Shown one piece after another: positions 16,444 to 23,406 of a stretch of 31,183 nt of DNA. The notes under the pieces were generated by a model, which ran no database searches, had not been told where the DNA came from, and worked only from the letters and a program-made list of their open reading frames with translations. Within the stretch, counting starts at the first letter, position 1; each line of letters begins with the position of its first letter. This stretch comes from Actinomycetes bacterium (GTDB taxonomy: Bacteria; Actinomycetota; Thermoleophilia; Solirubrobacterales; 70-9), in NCBI GenBank assembly GCA_023436605.1, contig JAEZIQ010000163.1, positions 1-31,183 of the forward strand, given 5' to 3'. The translations under genes were made by a program, and so were the position numbers.

Positions 16444-18125
16444 TCGGCGCCCGCCTCCAGCGCAGCCCACTCGGACGCGCCGCGCTCGCGACCCGCAACC
16501 GCTGGAAACTTCTCCTCCTTTCGGTCCTGCTCGGAGCCGCCACGGTGCTGGCTGCGGTCGGCCTCCTGACTGCCTCGGGTTACCTGATCAGCCGAGCCGC
16601 CGAGCGGCCGGAGATCCTCTCTTTGACCGTGGCGATCGTCGGCGTGCGCTTCTTCGGCATCAGCCGGGCCCTGCTTCGATACGGCGAGCGGCTCAGCTCG
16701 CATGACCTCGCCTTCCGGACCCTGACCGACCTGCGCGGTCGCTTCTTCCAGCGCCTGATCCCGCTGGTCCCGGCCGGAGTCGACGGTTCACGCCGGGCCG
16801 ACTTGATGAGCCGTTTCGTCGGTGACGTGGACAAGCTCCAGGACCTCTACCTGCGGGCCCTCTCCCCGCCGTTGGTGGCCATGTTCTGCTCCGCGGTCTG
16901 CGTCGCGCTCGCAGCGATCATCCTGCCCGTCGCCGGTCTGGTGCTGGCGGTCATGCTGCTGCTCGGCGGTCTCGCCGCTCCGGCGCTGACCCGCTGGTCC
17001 GCCCGCACGGCGGGTCGTCGCCAGGCGAAGGCCCGCGGCGCCCTGGCCGGTGACCTCCATGAGATCGCGGTCGGCGGTGCCGAGATCGCGGTCGCCGGAC
17101 GTGAGGAGGACTGGCTCGCCCGGGCGCTGGAGGACGACCGGAACCTGGTCTCGCTGCAGCGTCGCGACGCGATGAGCGGCGGCCTCGCCGAAGGTCTCGG
17201 CACGATGCTCGCGGTGGGCGCCGCAGTCGCGGTGACGGCTGCTTCGATACCCGCTGTTTCATCAGGCGAGCTGAACGGAGTGATGCTGGCCGCGCTCGCC
17301 CTGCTCTCGATGGGGGCCTTCGAAGCGATAACTCCGCTGAGCCAGGCGGCCGCGATCATCGACGCCACCGACGAAGCTGCCGGCCGGATCGAGGAAGTGA
17401 CCGAGCGGCCGGTCCCGGTCGAGAATCCCGAACGCCCCCGGCCGATCCCGGCCGGCGGACCGCTGCGCCTCGAGGGAGTTGATTTCGCCTACAAGGCGGG
17501 TGACGGACTGGTCCTCGACCGCGCAAACCTTGAGATCCGGCCGGGTGAAGCGGTCGCTCTGAAGGGTCCGAGCGGAATCGGCAAGAGCACCCTGGCGGAG
17601 CTGCTGGTCCGTTTTCGCGACGTGGACGAAGGCCGGATCACATTTGGTGGCACCGACATTCGCGAGCTCGACCAGGACGAACTCCGGGAAGCGATCAGGC
17701 TCGCGCCGCAGGACGCCTACATGTTCAACACGACGATCGCGGAGAACGTCAAGCTCGGCCGGCCCGAAGCCGACCGCGAGCGGATCCTCGAGGCGCTGGG
17801 CGAGGCCGGTCTCGAGGACTGGATCAACTCATTGCCGGACGGGGCCGACTCGCTCGTCGGCGAAGAAGGATCCAAGGTCTCCGGTGGCCAGCGTCAGCGG
17901 ATCGCCGCGGCCCGGGTCTTCCTCTCCCGCGCGCGGTTCCTGATCTTCGACGAACCGACCGCCCACCTCGACCCTGATGGCGCCGCCTCGCTGGAAAGCT
18001 GCCTGGTCGGCCGCCGCGACCGGGGCTGCGGAATCCTGGTCATCACCCACACGATCGCCGACCCGGCAAACTTCGACCGCATCCTCGAGCTCCGCAACGG
18101 TACTTTCCGGGAAGTGCGGGCCTGA
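16440..18125 (+). CDS. cydC: Thiol-reductant ABC exporter subunit CydC
   Basis: A 561-aa ABC half-transporter. The TM domain contains the CydC-type segment SGYLISRAAERPEIL near residue 46. The ATPase domain has Walker A GPSGIGKST (376-384), signature VSGGQ (480-484) and Walker B LIFDE (501-505). It partners CydD. Its TGA at 18123-18125 directly abuts the TGA of the convergent kinase gene (together TGATCA), and no hairpin separates them, so the transcripts probably run into each other. Confidence 0.94.
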   Translation: MIGARLQRSPLGRAALATRNRWKLLLLSVLLGAATVLAAVGLLTASGYLISRAAERPEILSLTVAIVGVRFFGISRALLRYGERLSSHDLAFRTLTDLRGRFFQRLIPLVPAGVDGSRRADLMSRFVGDVDKLQDLYLRALSPPLVAMFCSAVCVALAAIILPVAGLVLAVMLLLGGLAAPALTRWSARTAGRRQAKARGALAGDLHEIAVGGAEIAVAGREEDWLARALEDDRNLVSLQRRDAMSGGLAEGLGTMLAVGAAVAVTAASIPAVSSGELNGVMLAALALLSMGAFEAITPLSQAAAIIDATDEAAGRIEEVTERPVPVENPERPRPIPAGGPLRLEGVDFAYKAGDGLVLDRANLEIRPGEAVALKGPSGIGKSTLAELLVRFRDVDEGRITFGGTDIRELDQDELREAIRLAPQDAYMFNTTIAENVKLGRPEADRERILEALGEAGLEDWINSLPDGADSLVGEEGSKVSGGQRQRIAAARVFLSRARFLIFDEPTAHLDPDGAASLESCLVGRRDRGCGILVITHTIADPANFDRILELRNGTFREVRA

Positions 18126-19280
18126 TCAGAGCCGGCGGGCAGGGAGGGTGGCGGTGATCGTGGTGCCATTCTCCCCCGAGCGAATCTCGAAGTGGCCCCC
18201 GCTCAGGCTGACCCGTTCCCGCATGCCGAGCAGGCCGAAACCACCGCCGGGCCGGTTCGGGTCGAAACCGGTCCCGTTGTCGGCCACCCGGATCCGGATC
18301 TCGTCATCCTCTTCGACCACCTCGACGATCGCCCGGTCAGGGTGGCCGTGCCGGATCGCGTTGTTGAGTGATTCCTGCACCAGGCGGTACACCGTGTCTT
18401 CGAGCTGGGGCTCGTATCGGTAACCGGACCTGTCCGGAGCAAGGTCGACGTAGATGTCGATCTCGATTCCGGTTGAAGAGAGCCGCTCGACCAGCGAGGC
18501 AAGAGCTGCCTCGACCCCGAGTTCATCGAGCGCAGCGGGGCGCAGGTCGGCGATCAGGCGCCGGAGCTCGACGATCGTTTCGTCGATTCGCTCGATCGCC
18601 TGATCGAGGATTGGTGAGACCGGACCCATCGCAGTCCGACGGCGGGTCGAGGAGAGCAGGACTCGCAGGCTGGCCAGATTCTGGAGGGTTTCATCGTGGA
18701 GCTCCCGGGCCCAGCGACCGCGCTCCTGCTCGGCCGCCTCGATGGTCAGGCGCACCCTTTCCGCGGCGGCCGCCCGTGCGTTGTCGATCGCGATCGCGAT
18801 CCACTCGGCAATGATCTCGACCGACTGGATATCGGTCTCGTCGAAGGGTCCGGAACTCTTTTCGGTCAGGTAGAGGTTGCCCCAGGCCTGGCCGCGGATC
18901 TTCACCGGCACCCCGAGGAACGATTTCATCGGAGGGTGATCGGGCGGAAAACCCTGCGAGCGGGGGTGGAGGCTCACGTCATCGAGGATCAGCGGTTCCG
19001 GCTCTTCGATCAGCAGGCCGAGCACCCCGCCGCCATGGGGCGGATTGCCGATCTTGTCCTTCAACTCGCCCTCGATCCCCCGGGTCAGGAAGCGATCGAG
19101 TTCATGACGGCGGCTGTCGAGAACGCCCAGCGCGGCGTAGCGGGCACCGGTCATCTCCCGGGCGGCCTCGAGCGCGTCGGTGATCACTTCCTCGGGGTCG
19201 GTTTCGGCGACCAGAAGGCGACCCACTTCAATCAGCCTTCGGAGGCGACCTTCATCGAGGCTGACGGCGCTCTCATCCAC
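18126..19280 (-). CDS. GAF-domain sensor histidine kinase, DosS/DosT-like
   Basis: A 384-aa cytoplasmic kinase with one GAF domain (about 15-170), a HisKA_3 motif ARELHDETLQNL (phospho-acceptor H195) and a HATPase domain (N-box QESLNNAIRH, G1 DNGTGF, G2 GGGFGLLGMRER). The GAF block FPPDHPPMKSFLGVPV closely matches the heme-GAF of mycobacterial DosS/DosT. By alignment from memory, H115 corresponds to the proximal heme ligand H149, Y137 (GNLYLTEK) to distal Y171, and G52 to the position that is E87 in DosS but Gly in DosT. The mycobacterial proteins have two GAF domains; this has one. It likely senses oxygen, NO or CO. The GTG start lies 7 nt after TAGAAT. It is divergent from its probable regulator and tail-to-tail with cydC. 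Confidence 0.9.
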   Translation of the reverse strand: MDESAVSLDEGRLRRLIEVGRLLVAETDPEEVITDALEAAREMTGARYAALGVLDSRRHELDRFLTRGIEGELKDKIGNPPHGGGVLGLLIEEPEPLILDDVSLHPRSQGFPPDHPPMKSFLGVPVKIRGQAWGNLYLTEKSSGPFDETDIQSVEIIAEWIAIAIDNARAAAAERVRLTIEAAEQERGRWARELHDETLQNLASLRVLLSSTRRRTAMGPVSPILDQAIERIDETIVELRRLIADLRPAALDELGVEAALASLVERLSSTGIEIDIYVDLAPDRSGYRYEPQLEDTVYRLVQESLNNAIRHGHPDRAIVEVVEEDDEIRIRVADNGTGFDPNRPGGGFGLLGMRERVSLSGGHFEIRSGENGTTITATLPARRL

Positions 19281-19357
19281 GAGTCGGATTCTAAGCGTGG
19301 GCAGGAAAAACCCCGCCTCGAAGTCTGCGGAAAGGTACGGACTGAGGAACTTTTCTG
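19281..19357. promoter_or_regulatory. Divergent control region, kinase / regulator
   Basis: The minus-strand -10 TAGAAT (19288-19293, 5 of 6) precedes the kinase GTG by 7 nt. On the plus strand a GAGGAA Shine-Dalgarno-like sequence (19344-19349) precedes the regulator ATG by 8 nt. The 10-mer TCTGCGGAAA (19324-19333) is the reverse complement of TTTCCGCAGA upstream of cydA (12163-12172). It is a candidate common binding site, possibly of the regulator itself. Confidence 0.45.
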
Positions 19358-20035
19358 ATGGATAGCCTTATTCGGGTGGAATCAGGTTCGGAGAACCCCG
19401 TCGAGAAACTGACCCTGGTGCTGGTCGACGACCACGCCGTGGTCCGCTCCGCCCTGAAGGTTCTGCTCGAGTCGGAACCGGACATCGAGGTGGTGGCCGA
19501 GGCCGGTACCGCTGATGACGCGATCCGGTACGTAGGGGCTCACAAGCCATCGGTGCTGGTGCTCGACCTGAACATGCCGGGTCGGCCCAGCCTCGAAGCG
19601 ATCCCGGACATCCAGGCCGCATCCCCGGAGACCCGGATCGTGATCCTGACCATGAGGAATGAGCCGGCCTTTGCCAGGCAGGCGCTTCGGGCCGGGGTGA
19701 TGGGTTACGTGCTGAAGGAGGCCGCCGATTCCGAGCTGGTCCTTGCGGTCCGTCGAGCCGCTGACGGCGAAACCTACCTCCAGCCCTCGCTCTACCAGCA
19801 CCTGGCCGACAAGGACCGGGCCGAAGGTCGCCGCGGTCGCACGCTGAGCGATCGCGAAGTCGAAGTGATGCGACTGATCGCCCTCGGCCACACCAACGCG
19901 GAGATCGCCGATCAACTCTTCCTCAGCATCCGCACGGTCGAAAGCCACCGCGCCAGCATCCAGAAGAAACTCGACTTGAGCAGTCGTGCCGAACTGGTCC
20001 GCTACGCCCTGGATCAGGGCCTCATCTCTGCTTAA
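19358..20035 (+). CDS. NarL/LuxR-family response regulator
   Basis: A 225-aa response regulator with receiver residues D24/D25, phospho-acceptor D70 in LVLDLNMPG and K120 in YVLKE. The LuxR helix-turn-helix lies at about 162-218 (TLSDREVEVMRLIALGHTN, then RTVESHRASIQKKLDL). It is the probable partner of the divergent DosS/DosT-like kinase and the best candidate controller of the cyd operon. ATG 19358 has GAGGAA 8 nt upstream. An alternative leaderless start is GTG 19376, 7 nt after a TAGCCT box at 19363-19368, which would remove six residues and leave the receiver intact. It resembles general NarL-type regulators more than DosR itself. Confidence 0.92.
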   Translation: MDSLIRVESGSENPVEKLTLVLVDDHAVVRSALKVLLESEPDIEVVAEAGTADDAIRYVGAHKPSVLVLDLNMPGRPSLEAIPDIQAASPETRIVILTMRNEPAFARQALRAGVMGYVLKEAADSELVLAVRRAADGETYLQPSLYQHLADKDRAEGRRGRTLSDREVEVMRLIALGHTNAEIADQLFLSIRTVESHRASIQKKLDLSSRAELVRYALDQGLISA

Positions 20036-20039
20036 CCGC

Positions 20040-20084
20040 AAGTCGGCGAGCTTCGCCGGCATAAGTAAGTCGGCGAGCTTCGCC
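20040..20084. repeat. Two tandem 18-bp units, 27-bp period
   Basis: AAGTCGGCGAGCTTCGCC occurs exactly at 20040-20057 and again at 20067-20084. The unit starts a few bases after the response-regulator stop. Each copy contains GGCGAGCTTCGCC, which can itself fold (GGCGA/TCGCC). Two copies only, so not a CRISPR array. Confidence 0.75.
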
Positions 20085-20147
20085 CCGCCTCCCAGTTCAA
20101 CCCGCCCCTCCCATTTGAAGTAGCGAATGGTTGGGAGGGGCTCTGCC
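20069..20147. repeat. Dispersed intergenic repeat, copy A
   Basis: This 79-bp element aligns along its length with 25993-26071. It ends in an inverted repeat, GCCCCTCCCA (20104-20113) against TGGGAGGGGC (20132-20141). The conserved features are GTCGG at the start, an AACCCGCCC block, AATGG before TGGGAGGG, and CTCnGCC at the end. Both copies lie just after a TAA stop, in a similar GCTTAACnGCAnGTCGG context. It may act as a terminator or be a small mobile palindromic element. Confidence 0.65.
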
Positions 20148-20176
20148 CGAGCCGTCGCGAAGTTTCATGCCTCGAT

Positions 20177-20182
20177 TAGGTT
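20177..20182 (+). promoter_or_regulatory. -10 box of yaaA
   Basis: TAGGTT, 7 nt before the GTG at 20190. No Shine-Dalgarno sequence or good -35 is seen, which fits a leaderless transcript. Confidence 0.4.
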
Positions 20183-20189
20183 GCTCGCC

Positions 20190-20954
20190 GTGCTCATCCT
20201 TCTGCCGCCTTCCGAAGGCAAGGCTTCTCCTTCGGGCAAGGCCCGCCTCGATCTTGACTCGCTCGCCTTCGCCGCCCAGTTGGGCCCCAAACGGGCCGCG
20301 CTGGTTGCTGCCCTCGAGAAGCTCGCTTCGGGACCGGAAAAGAAGGCGGTCGAGGCGCTTGGCATCTCCAAGGGGCAGGCCGGCGAGATCGCCCGCGACG
20401 CCGAGCTCGCCTCCGCGCCGGTCGCTCCGGCCTCCGAGGTCTACACCGGCGTGCTCTACGACCGGCTCGACTTCGCCTCGCTCAGCGCCACCGGAAAGAA
20501 GCGGGCCGGCAAGCACCTGTTGATCTCGTCGGCCCTCTGGGGCTTCCTTGCGCCGGCCGACCAGATCCCCTACTACCGCTTCTCGATGAAGGCCCGGCTG
20601 CCGAAGATCGGAGCCCTGCCGGCTTTCTGGCGGGAGTCACTCGCCACCGCGATGACCGAGGCCGGCCACGACGAGGGCGGCCTGGTGCTCGACATGCGCT
20701 CGAGCGCCTACTCGGCGGCCTGGAAGCCGAAGCAGGCCAGGCTGGTCACGGTCCGCGGCTTCACCGAGACCGGTGGCCAGCGCAAGGCGATCTCCCACAT
20801 GGCAAAGGCAATCCGGGGCGATGTCGCCCGGGTCGCCCTCTCGGCCAGATCGATGCCGCGGGACCTCGAAGCCCTCGCCACCCTGCTCGAGAACGAGGGT
20901 ATGACGGTGGAACTGGCCGACAAGACCCTCGACGTCATCGAGACGGCCGGCTAG
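20190..20954 (+). CDS. yaaA: YaaA-family peroxide-stress protein
   Basis: A 254-aa protein of the YaaA/DUF328 family. In E. coli the family member lowers intracellular free iron during peroxide stress and binds DNA; the exact biochemical activity is unsettled. The diagnostic N-terminus LLPPSEGK is at residues 4-11, followed by the conserved blocks VYTGVLYDRLDF, ISSALWGFLAPAD and IPYYRFSMK. A C-terminal RKAISHMAK/ARGD-like helix is visible as KAISHMAKAIRGDVAR. GTG 20190 was chosen because it directly precedes the conserved N-terminus and follows a TAGGTT box by 7 nt. Upstream in-frame codons read through repeat A. A long hairpin follows the stop. Confidence 0.92.
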   Translation: MLILLPPSEGKASPSGKARLDLDSLAFAAQLGPKRAALVAALEKLASGPEKKAVEALGISKGQAGEIARDAELASAPVAPASEVYTGVLYDRLDFASLSATGKKRAGKHLLISSALWGFLAPADQIPYYRFSMKARLPKIGALPAFWRESLATAMTEAGHDEGGLVLDMRSSAYSAAWKPKQARLVTVRGFTETGGQRKAISHMAKAIRGDVARVALSARSMPRDLEALATLLENEGMTVELADKTLDVIETAG

Positions 20955-20957
20955 CGA

Positions 20958-21006
20958 CCAAGACCAACGATTTCCCACAAATAATGTGGAAAACCGTTGG
21001 TCTTGG
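20958..21006. terminator. 22-bp hairpin after yaaA
   Basis: The left arm 20958-20979 and right arm 20985-21006 pair over 22 bp, with two mismatches and the 5-nt loop AATAA. The outer 12 bp (CCAAGACCAACG / CGTTGGTCTTGG) are perfect. It begins 4 nt after the yaaA stop. There is no T-tract. Confidence 0.65.
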
Positions 21007-21033
21007 GTCGGGAGGCCGAGGCCGGGGCCTGCG

Positions 21034-21039
21034 TATGAT
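21034..21039 (+). promoter_or_regulatory. -10 box of the GH3 gene
   Basis: TATGAT (5 of 6 to consensus), 6 nt before the ATG at 21046, with no Shine-Dalgarno sequence. A leaderless start is likely, and this decides the start codon against upstream in-frame codons. Confidence 0.55.
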
Positions 21040-21045
21040 CGAACG

Positions 21046-22245
21046 ATGGCTTCCGCGCTGCGGAAATCCTCCGGCAGTCGCCGTCTGTTGCTCGTCCTGC
21101 TGATCGCTGGACTGGCCGGCCTGCTGCTGCTTACCTCGCGCGACGGCGGTTCGGGACCGGCCATGGAGGCCAGGAACCCGGCCGCGGTCGGACCTTTCGT
21201 CAAGTCCGAAAGCGGCAGTTCTCCGTTCGGGGCGAGCGCCGCCAAACTCTCCAAGGGACTGACCGTCCGGCAGCTCGCCGGACAGCGGATCGTCGTCGGA
21301 TTCGCCGGCACGACCGTTCCCCAGGTCGTAAAGCGTCGGATCCGTGCGGGACTTATCGGGGGAGTCATCCTTTTTGCCAACAATCTCGGTTCGCGGAAGC
21401 AGATCCAGCGTCTGACCCGTTCGCTGGAACGGGTGCCGCGGCCCGAGGGTCTCCGTCGCTACCCGCTGCTGATCATGGTCGATCAGGAGGGTGGCCTGGT
21501 CAAGCGCCTGAGTGGCGCTCCGAGCGCATCGGCCGAGCAGATGGGGGCCCGCGGCACCGCTTACGCCCGCCGCCAGGGGGCCCTGACCGGCCGTAACCTG
21601 AAGAACGCCGGCTTCAACGTCAACCTCGCTCCGGTGCTTGATGTGGCGAGGCCGGGCGGCGTGATCGCCGAGACCGACCGCGGCTTCGGCTCCACGGTCC
21701 GCAAGGTAACGGAGACCGCGATCCCCTTCGCCAGTGCCCTCCAGCGGACCGGGGTCGCCGCCACCGCCAAGCATTTCCCCGGGCTGGGAGCTGCCCGGGA
21801 AAACACCGACTTTGCCGTCCAGCGGATCCGTCTCCCGAAGGCCGTTCTGCGCAAAGTCGACATGGCCCCATACGAGAACTTCACCGCCAATCGCGGCAAG
21901 CTGGTCATGGTCGGCTCGGCGATCTATCCGGCCCTTGGTCCGAGGCCCGCCATGTTCGAACCGAAGATCATCCGCGGCGAGCTCCGCCAGCGCCTCGGGT
22001 TTCAGGGCGTGACCATCACCGACGCCATGGGCGCGGCCGCGGTCACCTCTTATGCGGGCGTGCAGCGGGCCGCGATCCTCGCCGCCCGCGCCGGCATGGA
22101 CATCCTGCTCTACGGCGACTGGCAGTCAGCCGGCCAGGGCCAGAAGGCAATCGCCTCCCGCCTCCGGCAAGGCAAGCTGCCCCGGGCCCAGTTCACGCGT
22201 GCGGTCAACCGCACCCTGCAGCTCCGCGCCAGTCTCGGAAACTGA
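21046..22245 (+). CDS. Exported glycoside hydrolase family 3 protein (NagZ-related)
   Basis: A 399-aa protein with an N-terminal membrane anchor or signal (about 12-30, LLLVLLIAGLAGLLLL), a Ser/Gly linker and a GH3 N-terminal barrel from about 70 to 395. Family marks are GGVILFANN, LLIMVDQEGG, FNVNLAPVLDV and KHFPG (K242/H243), with the probable nucleophile D326 in TITDAMG. True NagZ proteins follow KHFPG(H/L)G with D-(S/T)-H, whose His is the acid/base. Here the equivalent positions read N-T-D, so the His is missing. The protein may be a different GH3 subgroup with another acid/base or another substrate. The usual role would be cleaving beta-linked GlcNAc from wall fragments or glycoproteins outside the membrane. 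Confidence 0.85.
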   Translation: MASALRKSSGSRRLLLVLLIAGLAGLLLLTSRDGGSGPAMEARNPAAVGPFVKSESGSSPFGASAAKLSKGLTVRQLAGQRIVVGFAGTTVPQVVKRRIRAGLIGGVILFANNLGSRKQIQRLTRSLERVPRPEGLRRYPLLIMVDQEGGLVKRLSGAPSASAEQMGARGTAYARRQGALTGRNLKNAGFNVNLAPVLDVARPGGVIAETDRGFGSTVRKVTETAIPFASALQRTGVAATAKHFPGLGAARENTDFAVQRIRLPKAVLRKVDMAPYENFTANRGKLVMVGSAIYPALGPRPAMFEPKIIRGELRQRLGFQGVTITDAMGAAAVTSYAGVQRAAILAARAGMDILLYGDWQSAGQGQKAIASRLRQGKLPRAQFTRAVNRTLQLRASLGN

Positions 22246-22273
22246 TCAGTTCGGGTACCGAAGGATCGACAGG

Positions 22274-22308
22274 TTGAATCTGTCGGCGCTATTTGCCGAC
22301 AGATTCAA
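22274..22308. terminator. 14-bp perfect hairpin between convergent genes
   Basis: TTGAATCTGTCGGC (22274-22287) and GCCGACAGATTCAA (22295-22308) pair perfectly around a 7-nt loop. They lie between the GH3 gene (plus) and the crotonase (minus), so the hairpin could serve both directions. Confidence 0.65.
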
Positions 22309-22318
22309 TTTGCCGGGT

Positions 22319-23122
22319 TTAGCGGCCTGTCCAGTTGGGCTTGCGCTTTTCGCCGAAGGCGGTGATCCCTTCGAGGAAGTCCTCCGAGGAAAAGCAGGAT
22401 TCGCGGAGGGCGACGAGCTCGTTCACCTGCTCCTCCGAGAGCACCGGGTTCTCGACGATCGTCTTCATCGCCTGTTTGTTGCCCTTCATCGAAAGCGGCG
22501 CGTTGGCGGCGATGCCGGCGGCGAAAGCAACCGATTCGGTTTCGAAGTCGCCCTCGATCACCCGGTTGACCAGGCCGATCTCGTCGGCCCGGGTGGCGGT
22601 CAGCATGTCACCGGTCAGGAAGAGTTCGCGGGTGCGGGGCAGGCCGACCGTACGGATGAAGCGGATCAGGCCGGTGTGGCCGTAGATCAGGCCGAGTTTG
22701 GCCGGGGGCATGCCCAGCTTGGTGTCCGGGGCCGAAATACGGAGATCGCAGGTGACCGCCATCTCCAGCGCGCCGCCGAGGCAGTGGCCGTTCAGGGCGG
22801 CGACGGTCGGCCAGGGGAAAGCTTCGATTGCGTCGAGCGCAGCCGTGAAGGGATGGGCGACCAGCGCCTCCGCATCCTCCTCGAAGCTCTCGGCCGGGAT
22901 GCCGCCGATGTCGTATCCAGCCGAGAAGACCGGGTCCTCGCCGGTGATCACCAGGCAGCGAACCTCGATGCCTTCGTCCAGCTTCGGGACGGTCGCGGTG
23001 ATCGCGTCGAGGATCTCGTGATCGAGCGCGTTCCGTTTGGGCGGATTGGAAATGGTGAGGCGGGCAACCGCCTCGGCGGGAAAGTCGAGTCGGACCTTCT
23101 CGGTGCCGGTTTCGACGTTCAC
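22319..23122 (-). CDS. Crotonase-family protein, methylmalonyl-CoA decarboxylase-like
   Basis: A 267-aa crotonase-fold enzyme acting on a CoA thioester. The oxyanion-hole segments are FSAGYDIGG (about 67-74) and GGALEMAV (about 117-123). Glu120 is kept, but the second Glu of true enoyl-CoA hydratases (in G.PE..LG) is Ala in GMPPAKLGLIY. That block and the tail EKRKPNWTGR resemble E. coli ScpB (TPVNLGVPY, EKRKPNFVGH, from memory); Y147 matches the ScpB catalytic Tyr and E120 its Glu, while the ScpB SAGHDI His is Tyr70 here. It is therefore more likely a decarboxylase or a related lyase than a hydratase. The GTG start is 2 nt after the biotinyl-carrier stop, a tight operon. Confidence 0.85.
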   Translation of the reverse strand: MNVETGTEKVRLDFPAEAVARLTISNPPKRNALDHEILDAITATVPKLDEGIEVRCLVITGEDPVFSAGYDIGGIPAESFEEDAEALVAHPFTAALDAIEAFPWPTVAALNGHCLGGALEMAVTCDLRISAPDTKLGMPPAKLGLIYGHTGLIRFIRTVGLPRTRELFLTGDMLTATRADEIGLVNRVIEGDFETESVAFAAGIAANAPLSMKGNKQAMKTIVENPVLSEEQVNELVALRESCFSSEDFLEGITAFGEKRKPNWTGR

Positions 23123-23124
23123 TA

Positions 23125-23337
23125 CTACTCGAGAACGATCAGAACGTCGCCTTCGGACACGGACTGACCCTCTTCGCAGAGGATCTCCTTGACCACCCCG
23201 TCGTCCTCGGACTCAACCGGGATCTCCATCTTCATCGACTCGAGGATGATTACTTCATCCTCTTCGGAGACTTCGTCGCCGACCTTGACCTGGATCTTCC
23301 AGACGTTCCCGGTGATATGAGCTTCGATGTTCGCCAT
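23125..23337 (-). CDS. Biotinyl/lipoyl-attachment carrier protein
   Basis: A 70-aa single-domain carrier. The flattened beta-barrel pattern is complete: a GNVWKIQVKVGDEV hammerhead, the attachment turn ESMKME with its modifiable Lys, and VKEILCEEGQSVSEGDVLIVLE at the end. MKM flanking is typical of biotin rather than lipoate. Stand-alone proteins of this size are known in actinobacteria as small biotinylated proteins of acyl-CoA carboxylase-like systems. ATG 23337 was chosen over an upstream in-frame start because it directly begins the domain and follows a TAAAGT box by 8 nt. It is 2 nt upstream of the ScpB-like crotonase. No carboxylase or transporter subunit is in the window. Confidence 0.93.
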   Translation of the reverse strand: MANIEAHITGNVWKIQVKVGDEVSEEDEVIILESMKMEIPVESEDDGVVKEILCEEGQSVSEGDVLIVLE

Positions 23338-23345
23338 GGACCGGA

Positions 23346-23397
23346 ACTTTACCGCCACCGGGCGCCACGAGGTCGCGGCGGATCGGTCCTCTAGAGT
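23346..23397. promoter_or_regulatory. Divergent leaderless promoters (biotinyl carrier / glycosyltransferase)
   Basis: TAAAGT on the minus strand (23346-23351) lies 8 nt before the carrier ATG. TAGAGT on the plus strand (23392-23397) lies 9 nt before the glycosyltransferase GTG. Neither start has a Shine-Dalgarno sequence, and no strong -35 is visible for either. Confidence 0.45.
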
Positions 23398-23406
23398 CCG
23401 CTCACG

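Noticed and set aside
20040..20084. CRISPR-like direct repeats
   Set aside because: Only two copies with a 9-bp spacing, and no cas genes.
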